Positions 1 to 8,396 of a stretch of 64,000 nucleotides of DNA are shown one piece after another; the stretch's first letter is position 1; each line of letters starts with the position of its first letter. The notes below the pieces were generated by a model, which worked only from the letters and a program-made list of their open reading frames with translations, was not told where the DNA came from and did no database searches. Both the position numbers and the translations under genes were made by a program. Source of the stretch: Paucisalibacillus globulus. Lineage in GTDB: Bacteria > Bacillota > Bacilli > Bacillales > Amphibacillaceae. The stretch spans positions 289,237 to 353,236 of the forward strand of contig NZ_LT855386.1 in NCBI RefSeq assembly GCF_900184735.1. The letters run 5' to 3'.

Positions 1-183
1 ACTTTCCCCATCTTAGAAAAACTCAAATTCCTTTATCCTTAGTAAGAAAATGTTCTTTTAATTATTTCCTTGGGATAACGTCTTGTAACTTAGCAAGGAG
101 TAGTACCGCTTCCTGGATTAATCAAAGTATGACGACTAGTTTTGGTTAGCTGTACTTATATTCAAGATCTAATTGTTAATAAA

Positions 184-203
184 GGCGACCAGTTTGGCCG
201 CCA
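184..203 (-). terminator. Terminator after pycA
   Basis: Inverted repeat GGCGACCA/TGGCCGCC with a 3-nt loop. On the minus strand it follows the pycA stop directly and is followed by a short T-rich stretch. Bases 1-180 hold no gene I can support. Confidence 0.6.
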
Positions 204-207
204 ATCT

Positions 208-3200
208 TCATTCAATTTCTATTAATAAATCATTAACTTCAATTGAATCCCCATCATGAACATGAATTGATTTAATTACTCCACTAAATGGCGCTTGAAC
301 TGTAGTTTCCATTTTCATGGCTTCTGTTATTACTAACTCATCACCTTTGGCTACTTCCTGTCCTTTTTCACAAACAACTTTAAGAACTGTTCCAGGCATA
401 GTAGCACCAATTTGCTTCTCATTCCCTTTATCCGCCTTAGGTCTCGATGTAACTTGCGTCTGAACACTCTTATCTCGAATGATAACCTGACGCGCTTGAC
501 CATTTAGCTCGAAATAAACAACCCTTGTCCCATCTTCTCTTGGTTGCGAAATGGAAATTAATTTCACAATTAATGTTTTTCCTTGCTCAATCTCTATCTC
601 AATAATTTCACCTATATTCATTCCATAGAAAAATGTTGGTGAATCAAGAACAGATACATTTCCATATTCTTCATAAAAATGATGATAATCCATAAATACT
701 TTTGGATATAAAGCATAAGCAATCATATCGAAGCTTGTAACTTGACGGTCCAACGTCTTAAATAATGTATCTCTCATATGTGTGAAGTTGATAGGTTCTA
801 ATAATTGACCTGGTCTTTCCGTAATAGGATTCCTACCTTTTAGAATGATACGCTGCAGTTCTTTCGGAAAACCTTGATATGGCTGGCCCAAATAACCACT
901 TGCAAACTCAACAACTGAATCCGGAAAATCAATCGTATCACCTTTTTCATAAACATCGTCTTCCGATAAATTATTTTGCACCATGAAGAGCGCCATATCC
1001 CCTACAACCTTAGAAGAAGGAGTTACTTTAACAACATCACCAAACATATCATTGACACGGCGATACATTGTTTTCACTTCATCCCAACGTTCACCTAAGC
1101 CAACTGCTTTGGCTTGTTGTTTAAGGTTACTATACTGTCCACCAGGCATTTCATGTTGATAAATCTCGGTATGTGGTGCATTCATGCCACTCTCAAATTC
1201 ATGATAATATTCACGTACACCTTCCCAGTAATTGCCTAGTTTTTCATAACTCTGTACGTTAATTCTTGGTTGTCTTTCCTTACCTTCTAATGCATGATAC
1301 AAGGTCTGTGCACTTGGTTGTGATGTTAAACCAGCCATCGGGCCATTGGCAACATCTACAACATCAACTCCTGCATCAATTGCTCGTGCATACATATGGA
1401 CTCCATTACCACTTGTATCATGTGTATGCAAATGAATTGGAATATCAACTGTTTCTTTCAACTCAGAAATCAAGCGATATGCCGCTTCCGGTTTTAATAA
1501 ACCAGCCATATCCTTAATGCCTAAAATATGTGCACCGGAAAGTTCAAGTTCTTTCGCAAGTTTTTTGTAGTAAGTTAAATCATATTTCGTTCGTGCTGGG
1601 TCTAAAATGTCTCCTGTATAGCACATCGCAACCTCTGCAATTTTATTTTGATCTCGAACAGCTTGAATAGCTGGTCTCATACCTTCTACCCAGTTCAAGC
1701 TATCAAAGATTCTAAAAACATCAATTCCAGCACTTGCACTTTTCTCAACAAACTCTTCAATTAAATTATCAGGGTAATTTTTATAGCCAACTGCATTACT
1801 TGCTCTTAACAGCATTTGAAGAAGTACATTTGGCATCTTCTCTCTTAAGGACAATAGTCTTTCCCATGGATCTTCTTTCAGGAAGCGATATGCAACATCA
1901 AAGGTTGCACCTCCCCACATTTCCACAGAGAATAAGTTTGGCAAAAGCTTTACTGTTGGCTCAGCAATTTTTTCTAAATCCTTCGTACGAATACGAGTTG
2001 CTAATAAAGATTGATGAGCATCACGGAAAGTTGTATCAGTCAGTAGTACTTCCTTCTGATCCTTTAACCAATTAGCTAAGCCCTCAGGACCTTTTTCATC
2101 TAGGATTTGCTTTGTTCCATTCGTATAATCGAGGTGGTCGAACTTAGGAACAATAGGATTATCAAATGCTGGTTTTGCTTTTTTAGTAATTCCTTCAAAA
2201 CCATTTACAGTTGTTTCCCCAATAAAGGTAAGCATTTTAGTACCACGGTCTTTACGTTTTGGAAAAACAAATAATTCAGGAGTCTCATCAATAAATGTTG
2301 TATTGTACTCTCCAGTAATAAATTGCTGATGAAGCATAACATTTTCTAAAAATGGAATATTTGTCTTAATTCCTCTAATACGAAACTCTTTTAAGTTACG
2401 AACCATCTTTTGTACAGTTTGCTCGAAGGTTAATGCCCATGTTGAAACTTTAACTAATAAAGAATCATAATGTGGAGTAATTTCTGCACCTTGGAAGCCA
2501 TTTCCTGCATCAAGTCGAACGCCAAATCCTCCACCAGTTCGGTAAGCCATAATCTTACCTGTGTCTGGCATAAAGTTATTTAATGGGTCCTCTGTTGTTA
2601 CTCGGGATTGTATTGCATAACCCTGTGTTGATATTTTATCTTGTTCCGGAATTCCAATAGAGGGTTCATGAATATTTTGACCATCTGCAACTTTAATCTG
2701 AGTTTGAACAATATCTACCCCAGTTATTAATTCTGTTATAGTATGTTCTACCTGAACACGTGGATTAACTTCAATAAAATAGAATTCATTGTCTTTTACT
2801 AAAAACTCAACAGTACCTGCATTTAGATAATCGACATTTTTCATTAATTGTACAGCTGCATCACAGATTCTTTCTCTTAATTCTTCTGATAATGATAAAC
2901 TAGGTGCAACCTCTACTAATTTCTGATGTCTTCTTTGTATGGAGCAATCTCGTTCGTATAAATGTACAATATTACCGAACTGATCACCAATAATCTGTAC
3001 CTCTATATGTTTTGGTTGTTCTATTAATTTTTCAACATAAACTTCATCACTACCAAAAGCCGCTTTTGCCTCAGACTTCGCTCGCTCATAACTTTCTCTT
3101 ACGGTATTAGCACTTCTTACAATACGCATACCGCGGCCGCCTCCACCCAGTGAGGCTTTTATAATAATTGGATATCCATATGTATCACCAAAGGATTCTA

Positions 3201-3648
3201 CTTCTTCTAGTGAAGTTACTGGACCATCCGTACCCGGTATAACTGGTAAACCTGCTTTAACTGCTTGGCTTCTTGCTCTTACTTTGTCGCCAAACATATT
3301 CAAGTGCTCACTTGTTGGTCCAATAAAGATAATCCCTTCTTCTTCGCAACGCTTGGCGAATTCGATATTCTCCGAAAGAAAACCATACCCAGGATGAATT
3401 GCATCCACTCCAACACGTTTAGCTATTTCAATTATTCCCTCAATATCTAAGTAAGCATCGATTGGTTTTTTACCTTCACCCACAAGGTAGGATTCATCTG
3501 CTTTATAACGGTGATAAGAGCCTAAATCTTCTTTAGAATAGATCGCAACCGTACGAATATTTAGTTCTGTACATGCTCTAAATACTCGTATTGCAATTTC
3601 ACCACGATTGGCTACAAGAACCTTCTTAATTTTATTTAACTTGACCAT
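208..3648 (-). CDS. pycA: Pyruvate carboxylase
   Basis: Biotin-dependent cytosolic enzyme that carboxylates pyruvate to oxaloacetate, refilling the TCA cycle. At 1146 aa it has the normal full length. Domains in order are an N-terminal biotin carboxylase (KVLVANRGEIA at about residue 9, ATP-grasp with a glycine-rich loop GGGGRGMR), a carboxyltransferase TIM barrel beginning near LLTDTTFRDAHQS, and a C-terminal biotinyl domain whose EAMKMET motif places the biotinylated lysine near residue 1112. The ATG at 3648 follows a strong AAAGGAGG. The gene start overlaps the end of ftsW by 13 bases, so translation is probably coupled. The ylaN-ftsW-pycA order is that of B. subtilis. In other Firmicutes, pyruvate carboxylase is controlled by c-di-AMP, directly in Listeria and through DarB in Bacillus; nothing in this sequence tests that. 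Confidence 0.98.
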   Translation of the reverse strand: MVKLNKIKKVLVANRGEIAIRVFRACTELNIRTVAIYSKEDLGSYHRYKADESYLVGEGKKPIDAYLDIEGIIEIAKRVGVDAIHPGYGFLSENIEFAKRCEEEGIIFIGPTSEHLNMFGDKVRARSQAVKAGLPVIPGTDGPVTSLEEVESFGDTYGYPIIIKASLGGGGRGMRIVRSANTVRESYERAKSEAKAAFGSDEVYVEKLIEQPKHIEVQIIGDQFGNIVHLYERDCSIQRRHQKLVEVAPSLSLSEELRERICDAAVQLMKNVDYLNAGTVEFLVKDNEFYFIEVNPRVQVEHTITELITGVDIVQTQIKVADGQNIHEPSIGIPEQDKISTQGYAIQSRVTTEDPLNNFMPDTGKIMAYRTGGGFGVRLDAGNGFQGAEITPHYDSLLVKVSTWALTFEQTVQKMVRNLKEFRIRGIKTNIPFLENVMLHQQFITGEYNTTFIDETPELFVFPKRKDRGTKMLTFIGETTVNGFEGITKKAKPAFDNPIVPKFDHLDYTNGTKQILDEKGPEGLANWLKDQKEVLLTDTTFRDAHQSLLATRIRTKDLEKIAEPTVKLLPNLFSVEMWGGATFDVAYRFLKEDPWERLLSLREKMPNVLLQMLLRASNAVGYKNYPDNLIEEFVEKSASAGIDVFRIFDSLNWVEGMRPAIQAVRDQNKIAEVAMCYTGDILDPARTKYDLTYYKKLAKELELSGAHILGIKDMAGLLKPEAAYRLISELKETVDIPIHLHTHDTSGNGVHMYARAIDAGVDVVDVANGPMAGLTSQPSAQTLYHALEGKERQPRINVQSYEKLGNYWEGVREYYHEFESGMNAPHTEIYQHEMPGGQYSNLKQQAKAVGLGERWDEVKTMYRRVNDMFGDVVKVTPSSKVVGDMALFMVQNNLSEDDVYEKGDTIDFPDSVVEFASGYLGQPYQGFPKELQRIILKGRNPITERPGQLLEPINFTHMRDTLFKTLDRQVTSFDMIAYALYPKVFMDYHHFYEEYGNVSVLDSPTFFYGMNIGEIIEIEIEQGKTLIVKLISISQPREDGTRVVYFELNGQARQVIIRDKSVQTQVTSRPKADKGNEKQIGATMPGTVLKVVCEKGQEVAKGDELVITEAMKMETTVQAPFSGVIKSIHVHDGDSIEVNDLLIEIE

Positions 3649-4820
3649 TTTGTTCCTCCTTTAATAAACCGATTATTTGGAATATCATTTTCACTTACAG
3701 GAGCAAGTTCCCGTTCTTTCTTTTTAACAGTCATAGCAATATTATTTAATACACCCATGGAAGCTAATAATATTAATAATGAAGATCCACCATAGCTTAC
3801 AAAGGGTAGTGTTACACCAGTTATCGGTAAAATCCCACTAGCAGAACCAAGATTGATGAACGTTTGAATTCCAATCATAGAGGAAATCCCAATTGCTAGT
3901 AAAGCACCAAAACTATCATTACATTTTCGAGCAATGAATATTCCTCTTATTACAATTGTTGCAAGAAGTCCAATTACAATTACCACACCTATAAACCCTA
4001 ACTCCTCTGCAATAACAGCCATAATGAAATCTGTGTGTGGTCCAAATAAATACCCTAGCTTCTGCACACTTTGTCCAAGTCCTTCTCCAGTCAACCCTCC
4101 AACTCCTATAGCAACATAAGATTGTATAAGTTGATAACCATCATGCTGTGGTGACTCAAAAGGTTGATACGCCCCAGTAAAACGACTGATTCGTTCATCT
4201 GTGACCATACTTGGAATCGCTATTGCCAACAGTATTAATCCTATTGCAATAAGTAAAAACAAATGCTTAAATCGTATTCCAGAACTAAATATAACCGAAC
4301 AAGCAATTAGGAAAATAATAGCAGCTGTACCAATATCTGGTTGAGCAACAACTAGTCCTAAAATAATTCCGGTTAATATTAATGGCGGAAGTACACCTCT
4401 TTTAAAATTGTTTATGTATGCTTGTTTTTTGGAATAGACAGAAGCAAGATACATAATAATACCAAGTTTTGCAAATTCTGAAGGTTGAAGATTAAGTGGT
4501 CCAATACTAATCCAAGATTTAGCATTACCTGCACTATAACCAAATAGTCGAACAGCAATTAATAAGAATATAATCCCCAATACAATCAACTTGATTAGTT
4601 TTTGATATTTCCTATAAGGAAAAAGGGTACAAAACAAAAATCCAACTAATCCTAGTCCAAACCACTGTAACTGCCTTACTAAATAATGTGTGCTTTCATT
4701 TCCTTCGACCACAACAGCCATTACCATGCTGGCACTATATATCATCACAATACCAAATCCAGATAAGACAATTGGTGCAATCAGTAGTGTAAAGTCACAA
4801 TCTTTTAATTTTCGAAACAT
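3636..4820 (-). CDS. ftsW: Cell division lipid II polymerase FtsW
   Basis: SEDS-family multipass membrane protein of 394 aa that polymerises peptidoglycan glycan strands from lipid II at the division septum. About ten hydrophobic segments are visible. The family signatures include an early APIVLSGFGIVMIYSAS segment, LQPSEFAKLGIIMYLA with the conserved PSEF, and a C-terminal TGVTLPFVSYGGSS. I place the start at the ATG at 4820, because GGAGAGGG lies 6 nt upstream; the in-frame TTG further upstream overlaps that ribosome binding site. It lies upstream of and overlaps pycA. RodA and SpoVE belong to the same family; the ylaN-ftsW-pycA neighbourhood favours FtsW. Confidence 0.93.
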   Translation of the reverse strand: MFRKLKDCDFTLLIAPIVLSGFGIVMIYSASMVMAVVVEGNESTHYLVRQLQWFGLGLVGFLFCTLFPYRKYQKLIKLIVLGIIFLLIAVRLFGYSAGNAKSWISIGPLNLQPSEFAKLGIIMYLASVYSKKQAYINNFKRGVLPPLILTGIILGLVVAQPDIGTAAIIFLIACSVIFSSGIRFKHLFLLIAIGLILLAIAIPSMVTDERISRFTGAYQPFESPQHDGYQLIQSYVAIGVGGLTGEGLGQSVQKLGYLFGPHTDFIMAVIAEELGFIGVVIVIGLLATIVIRGIFIARKCNDSFGALLAIGISSMIGIQTFINLGSASGILPITGVTLPFVSYGGSSLLILLASMGVLNNIAMTVKKKERELAPVSENDIPNNRFIKGGTKWSS

Positions 4821-4907
4821 CTTGTCCCTCTCCAATTTGCATTTATAGCTGACTAATTTATTTCTCTATGTTTACAAAACCTGTAAACTTGTACTATTAA
4901 ACAAAAA

Positions 4908-4937
4908 AACCTTGCCATTCCATATGTAGGCAAAGTT
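4908..4937 (-). terminator. Terminator after ylaN
   Basis: Hairpin AACCTTGCC/GGCAAAGTT (one G-T type pair). Read on the minus strand it is followed by seven T residues. It separates ylaN from the ftsW-pycA pair. Confidence 0.75.
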
Positions 4938-4974
4938 TTTAAACACAAAATACTCCCACACGAAATTAGTGGTA

Positions 4975-5259
4975 TTACACAGACTTTTGTGCCGCATCAT
5001 GAAGTATGTTTAATCGTCTCTCAAGGTTTTCCAAAAGAGCTTTTCCTTCATCTTCATTAATTAAGTTTAATCGTACTGCAAAGTCAATCTCTCTAGAGAG
5101 ACCAAACATTTGAGTATCTAAAACTTCCTCATATAATGGACATTGCGGCATGGTAAGGTTATCAATTTGAACTTCAATAAGCCGCAAGATCTTATCAGCA
5201 TCAGCCTTTAGAAGGGCATAGGCTTTTTCACGATGATCGATCGTAACCTTTTGTATCAC
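4975..5259 (-). CDS. ylaN: YlaN family protein (DUF1507)
   Basis: Small cytosolic protein of 94 aa belonging to the widely conserved Bacillales YlaN family. The central stretch [20 protein letters not shown] followed by [18 protein letters not shown] is nearly identical to what I recall of B. subtilis YlaN. The family is essential in B. subtilis under some conditions and has been linked to iron homeostasis and Fur. I chose the GTG at 5259 because GGTGGAGGGG ends 6 nt upstream; the ATG at 5283 lies before that site and adds eight residues not seen in relatives. Confidence 0.92.
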   Translation of the reverse strand: MIQKVTIDHREKAYALLKADADKILRLIEVQIDNLTMPQCPLYEEVLDTQMFGLSREIDFAVRLNLINEDEGKALLENLERRLNILHDAAQKSV

Positions 5260-5486
5260 AATTATCCCCTCCACCAAAAACAAACCTACCTGTTTATTTT
5301 ATAAGCTTGTTTCTTGTTTAATCATACATTCCTCTACTATTATATTATCGTTTACACCAGTAAAATGCAAATGTTAGTTTCACATTAAACCATTAATATT
5401 ACTTAAAAACTCTTTGTCTTTTCAATTAATGGTTATCTCTGATATTCTTAATAGGTGAAAGATTTCTTTAGGAAAGGTGGAAAAAC

Positions 5487-5969
5487 ATGATTGTTCCTAT
5501 ACAAGGAAATGTAGCATATCAGATTACAATGGATCCAACCGTTTGGATATTTGATGATCGCAAAATTATTTTAGAAGAGGCGTTTACAAATAACCAGAAA
5601 AAAGATGAGGTTGACGAAGCAAAACTAGCTGCAGAAAGATGGGAAAACGCTATAGGTAGAACGGCAAAACCTCCTGTAAATAAAAGCTTAACAAAACACG
5701 AAAGAGAGAACATCTTAAAGTATTCTTATTTAATGCCCATAAATGACTTTTTAGATTATGCTGAGATTAAATCAGGTTCAAACAAAGTTACACTTGATAC
5801 AGATAATGGTGATGTTACTATGACCGTTGAGCAATTATATAATAGCTATTTATTATTTGCGATTGATGGAAAACCACTAAAAGAAGACGGCCCGGTACAT
5901 CTTTTATTTAAGGATGGTACTAATAAGGATAAACCGATAAAAGGAGTTAAAAAGATTATAATTAATTAA
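5487..5969 (+). CDS. YlaL-like conserved protein, function unknown
   Basis: Protein of 160 aa without signal peptide or membrane helix, starting MIVPIQGNVAYQITMDPTVW. I recall a similar opening in B. subtilis YlaL, which also sits next to ylaN, so orthology is likely but not proved. The sequence is charged and has a C-terminal module (FAIDGKPLKEDGPVHLLFKD) that looks beta-rich. The ATG follows GGAAAGGTGG at good spacing. It is divergent from ylaN and ends in its own strong terminator, so it is a single-gene transcript. I can assign no biochemical role. Confidence 0.8.
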   Translation: MIVPIQGNVAYQITMDPTVWIFDDRKIILEEAFTNNQKKDEVDEAKLAAERWENAIGRTAKPPVNKSLTKHERENILKYSYLMPINDFLDYAEIKSGSNKVTLDTDNGDVTMTVEQLYNSYLLFAIDGKPLKEDGPVHLLFKDGTNKDKPIKGVKKIIIN

Positions 5970-5992
5970 TCTTAAACTTACATAGGATAATC

Positions 5993-6036
5993 GAGGATAT
6001 ATTAAGAGTTACTTCTTAATTCATATCCTCTTTTTT
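5993..6036 (+). terminator. Terminator after the YlaL-like gene
   Basis: Long hairpin GAGGATAT...ATATCCTC, extended by ATTAAGA/TTCTTAAT, followed by TTTTTT. Confidence 0.85.
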
Positions 6037-6121
6037 AATAAGTTGTATAATTTAACATCTAATACTCAAAATAACCGTAAGGTATTTCCCCTTTATATAC
6101 ACTAAATAGGAGGAGTGTTAG

Positions 6122-6736
6122 ATGTTTATTCGACTAGGAATACTAGCCTTAAGCTTTTTACTACTTATGGGTTGTGCTCAGGATAATGAAGAGCATTCTT
6201 TACCAACTGAAAAAGAAAACCCGGATGACCGAATTATAAATGTAAAAAACTCAGCTCCTAGAGAAGAGCGAGACCTTTCTAATGAACAGATTGCGAATCA
6301 TTTAGCACATGTTGCAAGTGAGGTACCAGAAGTAAATGATGCTGTTTCCATTGTAGTTGGACCTTATGCAATCGTTGGAATTGATGTAGATAAGGAATTA
6401 GACCGTTCAAGGGTCGGAACTATAAAATATTCTGTTCTTGAGGCACTGCAACATGACCCTTATGGAAGAACTGCTGTAGTAGTTGCTGACGCAGATATCA
6501 ATGAAAGAATCCGTGGGATGAATGATAAGATAAAGCAAGGATATCCTGTACAAGGAATTATTGATGAAGTGGCAGCGATCGTCGGTAGGTATATGCCAGA
6601 CTTTCCAATAACAGAAGACCAACCAGAGGAACCAGATCAAAACAAGGAAATAATCGATGATGAAAAAGAACAGAAAAAAATGGATGATATTGAAAATGAA
6701 CAATCCGAGAATTATCGAGAAAAAAGAGATGAATAA
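6122..6736 (+). CDS. ylaJ: Sporulation lipoprotein YlaJ (YhcN/YlaJ family)
   Basis: Lipoprotein of 204 aa. An N-terminal hydrophobic signal ends in the lipobox LLMGC (Cys at about residue 18), so it should be lipid-anchored on the outer face of a membrane. The body has the YhcN/YlaJ pattern: HLAHVASEVPEVNDAVSIVVGPYAIVGID, then a segment around SVLEALQHDPYGRTAVVVADAD. The C-terminal 35 residues are almost all charged (EEPDQNKEIIDDEKEQKKMDD). Family members sit in the spore inner membrane and affect germination. A second member is in the spoVA operon at 53.3 kb. The ATG follows AGGAGGAGTG. It ends at a bidirectional terminator. Confidence 0.88.
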   Translation: MFIRLGILALSFLLLMGCAQDNEEHSLPTEKENPDDRIINVKNSAPREERDLSNEQIANHLAHVASEVPEVNDAVSIVVGPYAIVGIDVDKELDRSRVGTIKYSVLEALQHDPYGRTAVVVADADINERIRGMNDKIKQGYPVQGIIDEVAAIVGRYMPDFPITEDQPEEPDQNKEIIDDEKEQKKMDDIENEQSENYREKRDE

Positions 6737-6772
6737 AAAGATGAGGTATCCGGTTTGGATGCCTCATCTTTT
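6736..6772. terminator. Bidirectional terminator between ylaJ and the 6.8-kb gene
   Basis: Near-perfect 16-bp stem AAAAGATGAGGTATCC / GGATGCCTCATCTTTT. The flanking A and T runs let it work in both directions between these convergent genes. Confidence 0.85.
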
Positions 6773-6776
6773 ATAT

Positions 6777-7028
6777 TTACTCGTTTGCTTTGATATTATT
6801 ATAATACTGAACTCCGAATTGAGAACCTTCTGAGACCATCTTGGCATTTTCTAATTGATCTAATTCCAGATCGTCTACTTGATCTGGTTTACCCGCATTA
6901 TAAAATGTTAAATCCTCATCTATCTCTTGTGAATCTGTTAATGAGGAATGATTTTTTTTAGTTTTAGTTCCCATTAGATACCCCGCTACACCAAGTCCTA
7001 ACGCTGAAACTACATACCGCTTTTTCAC
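6777..7028 (-). CDS. Small membrane-associated protein, unknown
   Basis: Protein of 83 aa with a positively charged start (MKKRYVVSALGLGVAGYLMG), giving one N-terminal hydrophobic helix, then an acidic hydrophilic tail rich in D and E. It has no lipobox cysteine and no domain I recognise. AGGAT lies upstream of the ATG. It lies between ylaJ and ylaI and shares a bidirectional terminator with ylaJ. It may be a small membrane-anchored protein; no function can be given. Confidence 0.7.
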   Translation of the reverse strand: MKKRYVVSALGLGVAGYLMGTKTKKNHSSLTDSQEIDEDLTFYNAGKPDQVDDLELDQLENAKMVSEGSQFGVQYYNNIKANE

Positions 7029-7143
7029 TCTATCATCCTTTCTACCGTTTATTTTAATGTTCCTCTTTTATGATGAAATTAAACATTTTTCATAGAGATA
7101 TGATATAGTTAATATACAGTTCTTTAACTCTCGAGGTGGTAAG

Positions 7144-7347
7144 ATGCAAGTTAAATGTGTTTTATGTGATTTAGTTGAAAATATAGATGATTATTCCCTA
7201 GAGGCAAAAAGATTACGAAACCGAAAAACCCATATGTATTTATGTCAAAGTTGTAATAAAAGGATCAAAGAAAAAACATTGGATCGCCATTCAACTGGGA
7301 AGTTTCGTTTATATGAAGAAAAGAAAAAAGAAGATGAATTAATATAA
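7144..7347 (+). CDS. ylaI: YlaI zinc-ribbon protein
   Basis: Protein of 67 aa with two CxxC pairs, CVLCDLVENIDD near residues 5-8 and LCQSCNKRI near residues 38-41, making a small zinc ribbon. The intervening EAKRLRNRKTHMYLCQ and the TGKFRLY tail match the B. subtilis YlaI pattern. Its function is unknown. The ATG follows CGAGGTGGTAAG. Confidence 0.88.
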   Translation: MQVKCVLCDLVENIDDYSLEAKRLRNRKTHMYLCQSCNKRIKEKTLDRHSTGKFRLYEEKKKEDELI

Positions 7348-7366
7348 CACTACGTTCTAAATGAAG

Positions 7367-7404
7367 AAGAGGCACAATCAGGTTTCTGACCTGATAAGCC
7401 TCTT
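7367..7404. terminator. Bidirectional terminator between ylaI and ylaH
   Basis: Interrupted hairpin: outer stem AAGAGGC/GCCTCTT and inner stem ATCAGGT/ACCTGAT, with A-rich and T-rich flanks. It lies between convergent genes. Confidence 0.8.
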
Positions 7405-7408
7405 TTAA

Positions 7409-7723
7409 TTATGTCGTTTTTTTACTTTTACGTTGTAGGTGTAAGCGAGCACGGTAGACACCTAAAACTAAACATATTATTACTAAGCTTTCTGTTAATG
7501 GCAGTGGCGAACCACCTGTTGCTACCGACCAAACATAAAACAATATGTACAATACGAATATACCTATTGCTAACAAAATATAAACGATAATCGATTTTAA
7601 GATAGGTAACTTTTTGGCGAAACCTAACTTATATGCTAAAGCAGCAAGAATAAAGTTGAGTGGGTATAAAATATTAAATAATTGCTCAACACCATAGTGT
7701 TGCATAATAAAATCATAGACCAT
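7409..7723 (-). CDS. ylaH: YlaH-like membrane protein
   Basis: Protein of 104 aa with three predicted hydrophobic segments: LYPLNFILAALAYKLGF, SIIVYILLAIGIFVLYILF and LTESLVIICLVLGVYRARL. A basic C-terminus follows. The YKLGFAKKLPILKS segment between helices one and two is the YlaH signature as I remember it, and the location next to ylaI and ylaF supports this. GGGGGAT precedes the ATG. Function unknown. Confidence 0.85.
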   Translation of the reverse strand: MVYDFIMQHYGVEQLFNILYPLNFILAALAYKLGFAKKLPILKSIIVYILLAIGIFVLYILFYVWSVATGGSPLPLTESLVIICLVLGVYRARLHLQRKSKKTT

Positions 7724-7872
7724 GTGAATCCCCCATTATGTATGTTCAAATCTAATCATACTAAATTTCAAGTAAACTTGCTAGCATAGTCTTTTAATAA
7801 TCACTCACTCCTTAGTAATAGCTGTGCTCGAAAGCTAGTAAATATTTGCACGGAGATAATTAGTTCAGATAC

Positions 7873-8072
7873 CATTAGTTAATAATGGGTATAGCGGTAC
7901 GACACCGCTCCGGCAGAATACTCCGCTTTCTGCTGGAGGATAGGCATCGGTGAGACCCCGCAGTGCGTTAGCACGAGGAGGCTCACCAGCCGCCCGCGGA
8001 AAGCGGAGTGCATTTCCGTAGCGGGGATGGTGCCGTGACAAGCATCTTAAGTACCGCACAGTTTCTATCAAT
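7873..8072. repeat. GC-rich imperfect palindromic intergenic repeat, copy A
   Basis: Non-coding element much richer in G+C than its surroundings. It contains a perfect 11-bp inverted pair ACTCCGCTTTC (7920-7930) / GAAAGCGGAGT (7999-8009). Inside this is GGTGAG (7949-7954) / CTCACC (7982-7987), and innermost GTGC-GTTA-GCAC (7963-7974). Its right end AAGTACCGCACAGTTTCT matches the right terminal repeat of copy B at 36.25 kb. The matching left end cannot be found, so the left boundary is approximate. The intergenic space from 7724 to 8147 holds nothing else I can identify. Confidence 0.8.
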
Positions 8073-8147
8073 TATGTATAACAACAAAACTATTAGAAAA
8101 TGGCCTTAGTAATATTATTCAACTTTGCTGACACTGAATAAAATACT

Positions 8148-8176
8148 TTGAACTAGTTTATAAAAAGTCTTATACT
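8148..8176 (+). promoter_or_regulatory. Sigma-A type promoter of ylaF
   Basis: TTGAAC (8148-8153), a 17-bp spacer, then TATACT (8171-8176), 29 bases before the start codon. Confidence 0.6.
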
Positions 8177-8204
8177 TGTTATGTACACTAGAAGGAGTGT
8201 TTTT

Positions 8205-8384
8205 ATGAGAAATATTAATATACCGGCTTTACTTTTAGCATTGCTCGTTGTTTCTATGTTTATTGGCGTTGGATTTGCAATTGCGTTAAGAAGTATTTGG
8301 CTAATTCTGTTATTTATTGCTTTAGGTTTTGGCATAATGGGTGCAGGAATTGCCAAGAAAAGAAAAAGTGGCTCACACGCGTGA
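8205..8384 (+). CDS. ylaF: YlaF-like small membrane protein (DUF5325)
   Basis: Protein of 59 aa with two hydrophobic helices (ALLLALLVVSMFIGVGFAIA and IWLILLFIALGFGIMGAGIA) and a basic tail KKRKSG. Length, topology and place beside ylaH/ylaI suit the YlaF family. I chose the ATG at 8205 because GAAGGAGTG lies 6 nt upstream; the ATG at 8181 lies before that site. The 3' end forms part of the bidirectional terminator shared with the convergent inositol monophosphatase gene. Function unknown. Confidence 0.78.
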   Translation: MRNINIPALLLALLVVSMFIGVGFAIALRSIWLILLFIALGFGIMGAGIAKKRKSGSHA

Positions 8385-8396
8385 GTCACTTTTTTG
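8363..8396. terminator. Bidirectional terminator overlapping the ends of ylaF and suhB
   Basis: Stem AAAAAGTGGCTCAC / GTGAGTCACTTTTTT around ACGC. The two convergent coding regions end inside it, one base apart. Confidence 0.85.

Noticed and set aside
1..180. Possible gene fragment at the left edge
   Set aside because: Stops occur early in the frames examined and no family is recognisable.
7865..8071. Open frame of 68 codons on the minus strand
   Set aside because: It lies wholly in repeat copy A; the R- and P-rich composition follows from the repeat and there is no ribosome binding site.
7873..8072. CRISPR-like or riboswitch interpretation of the GC-rich repeats
   Set aside because: No regularly spaced short repeats and no link to one downstream gene type; a dispersed element explains them better.
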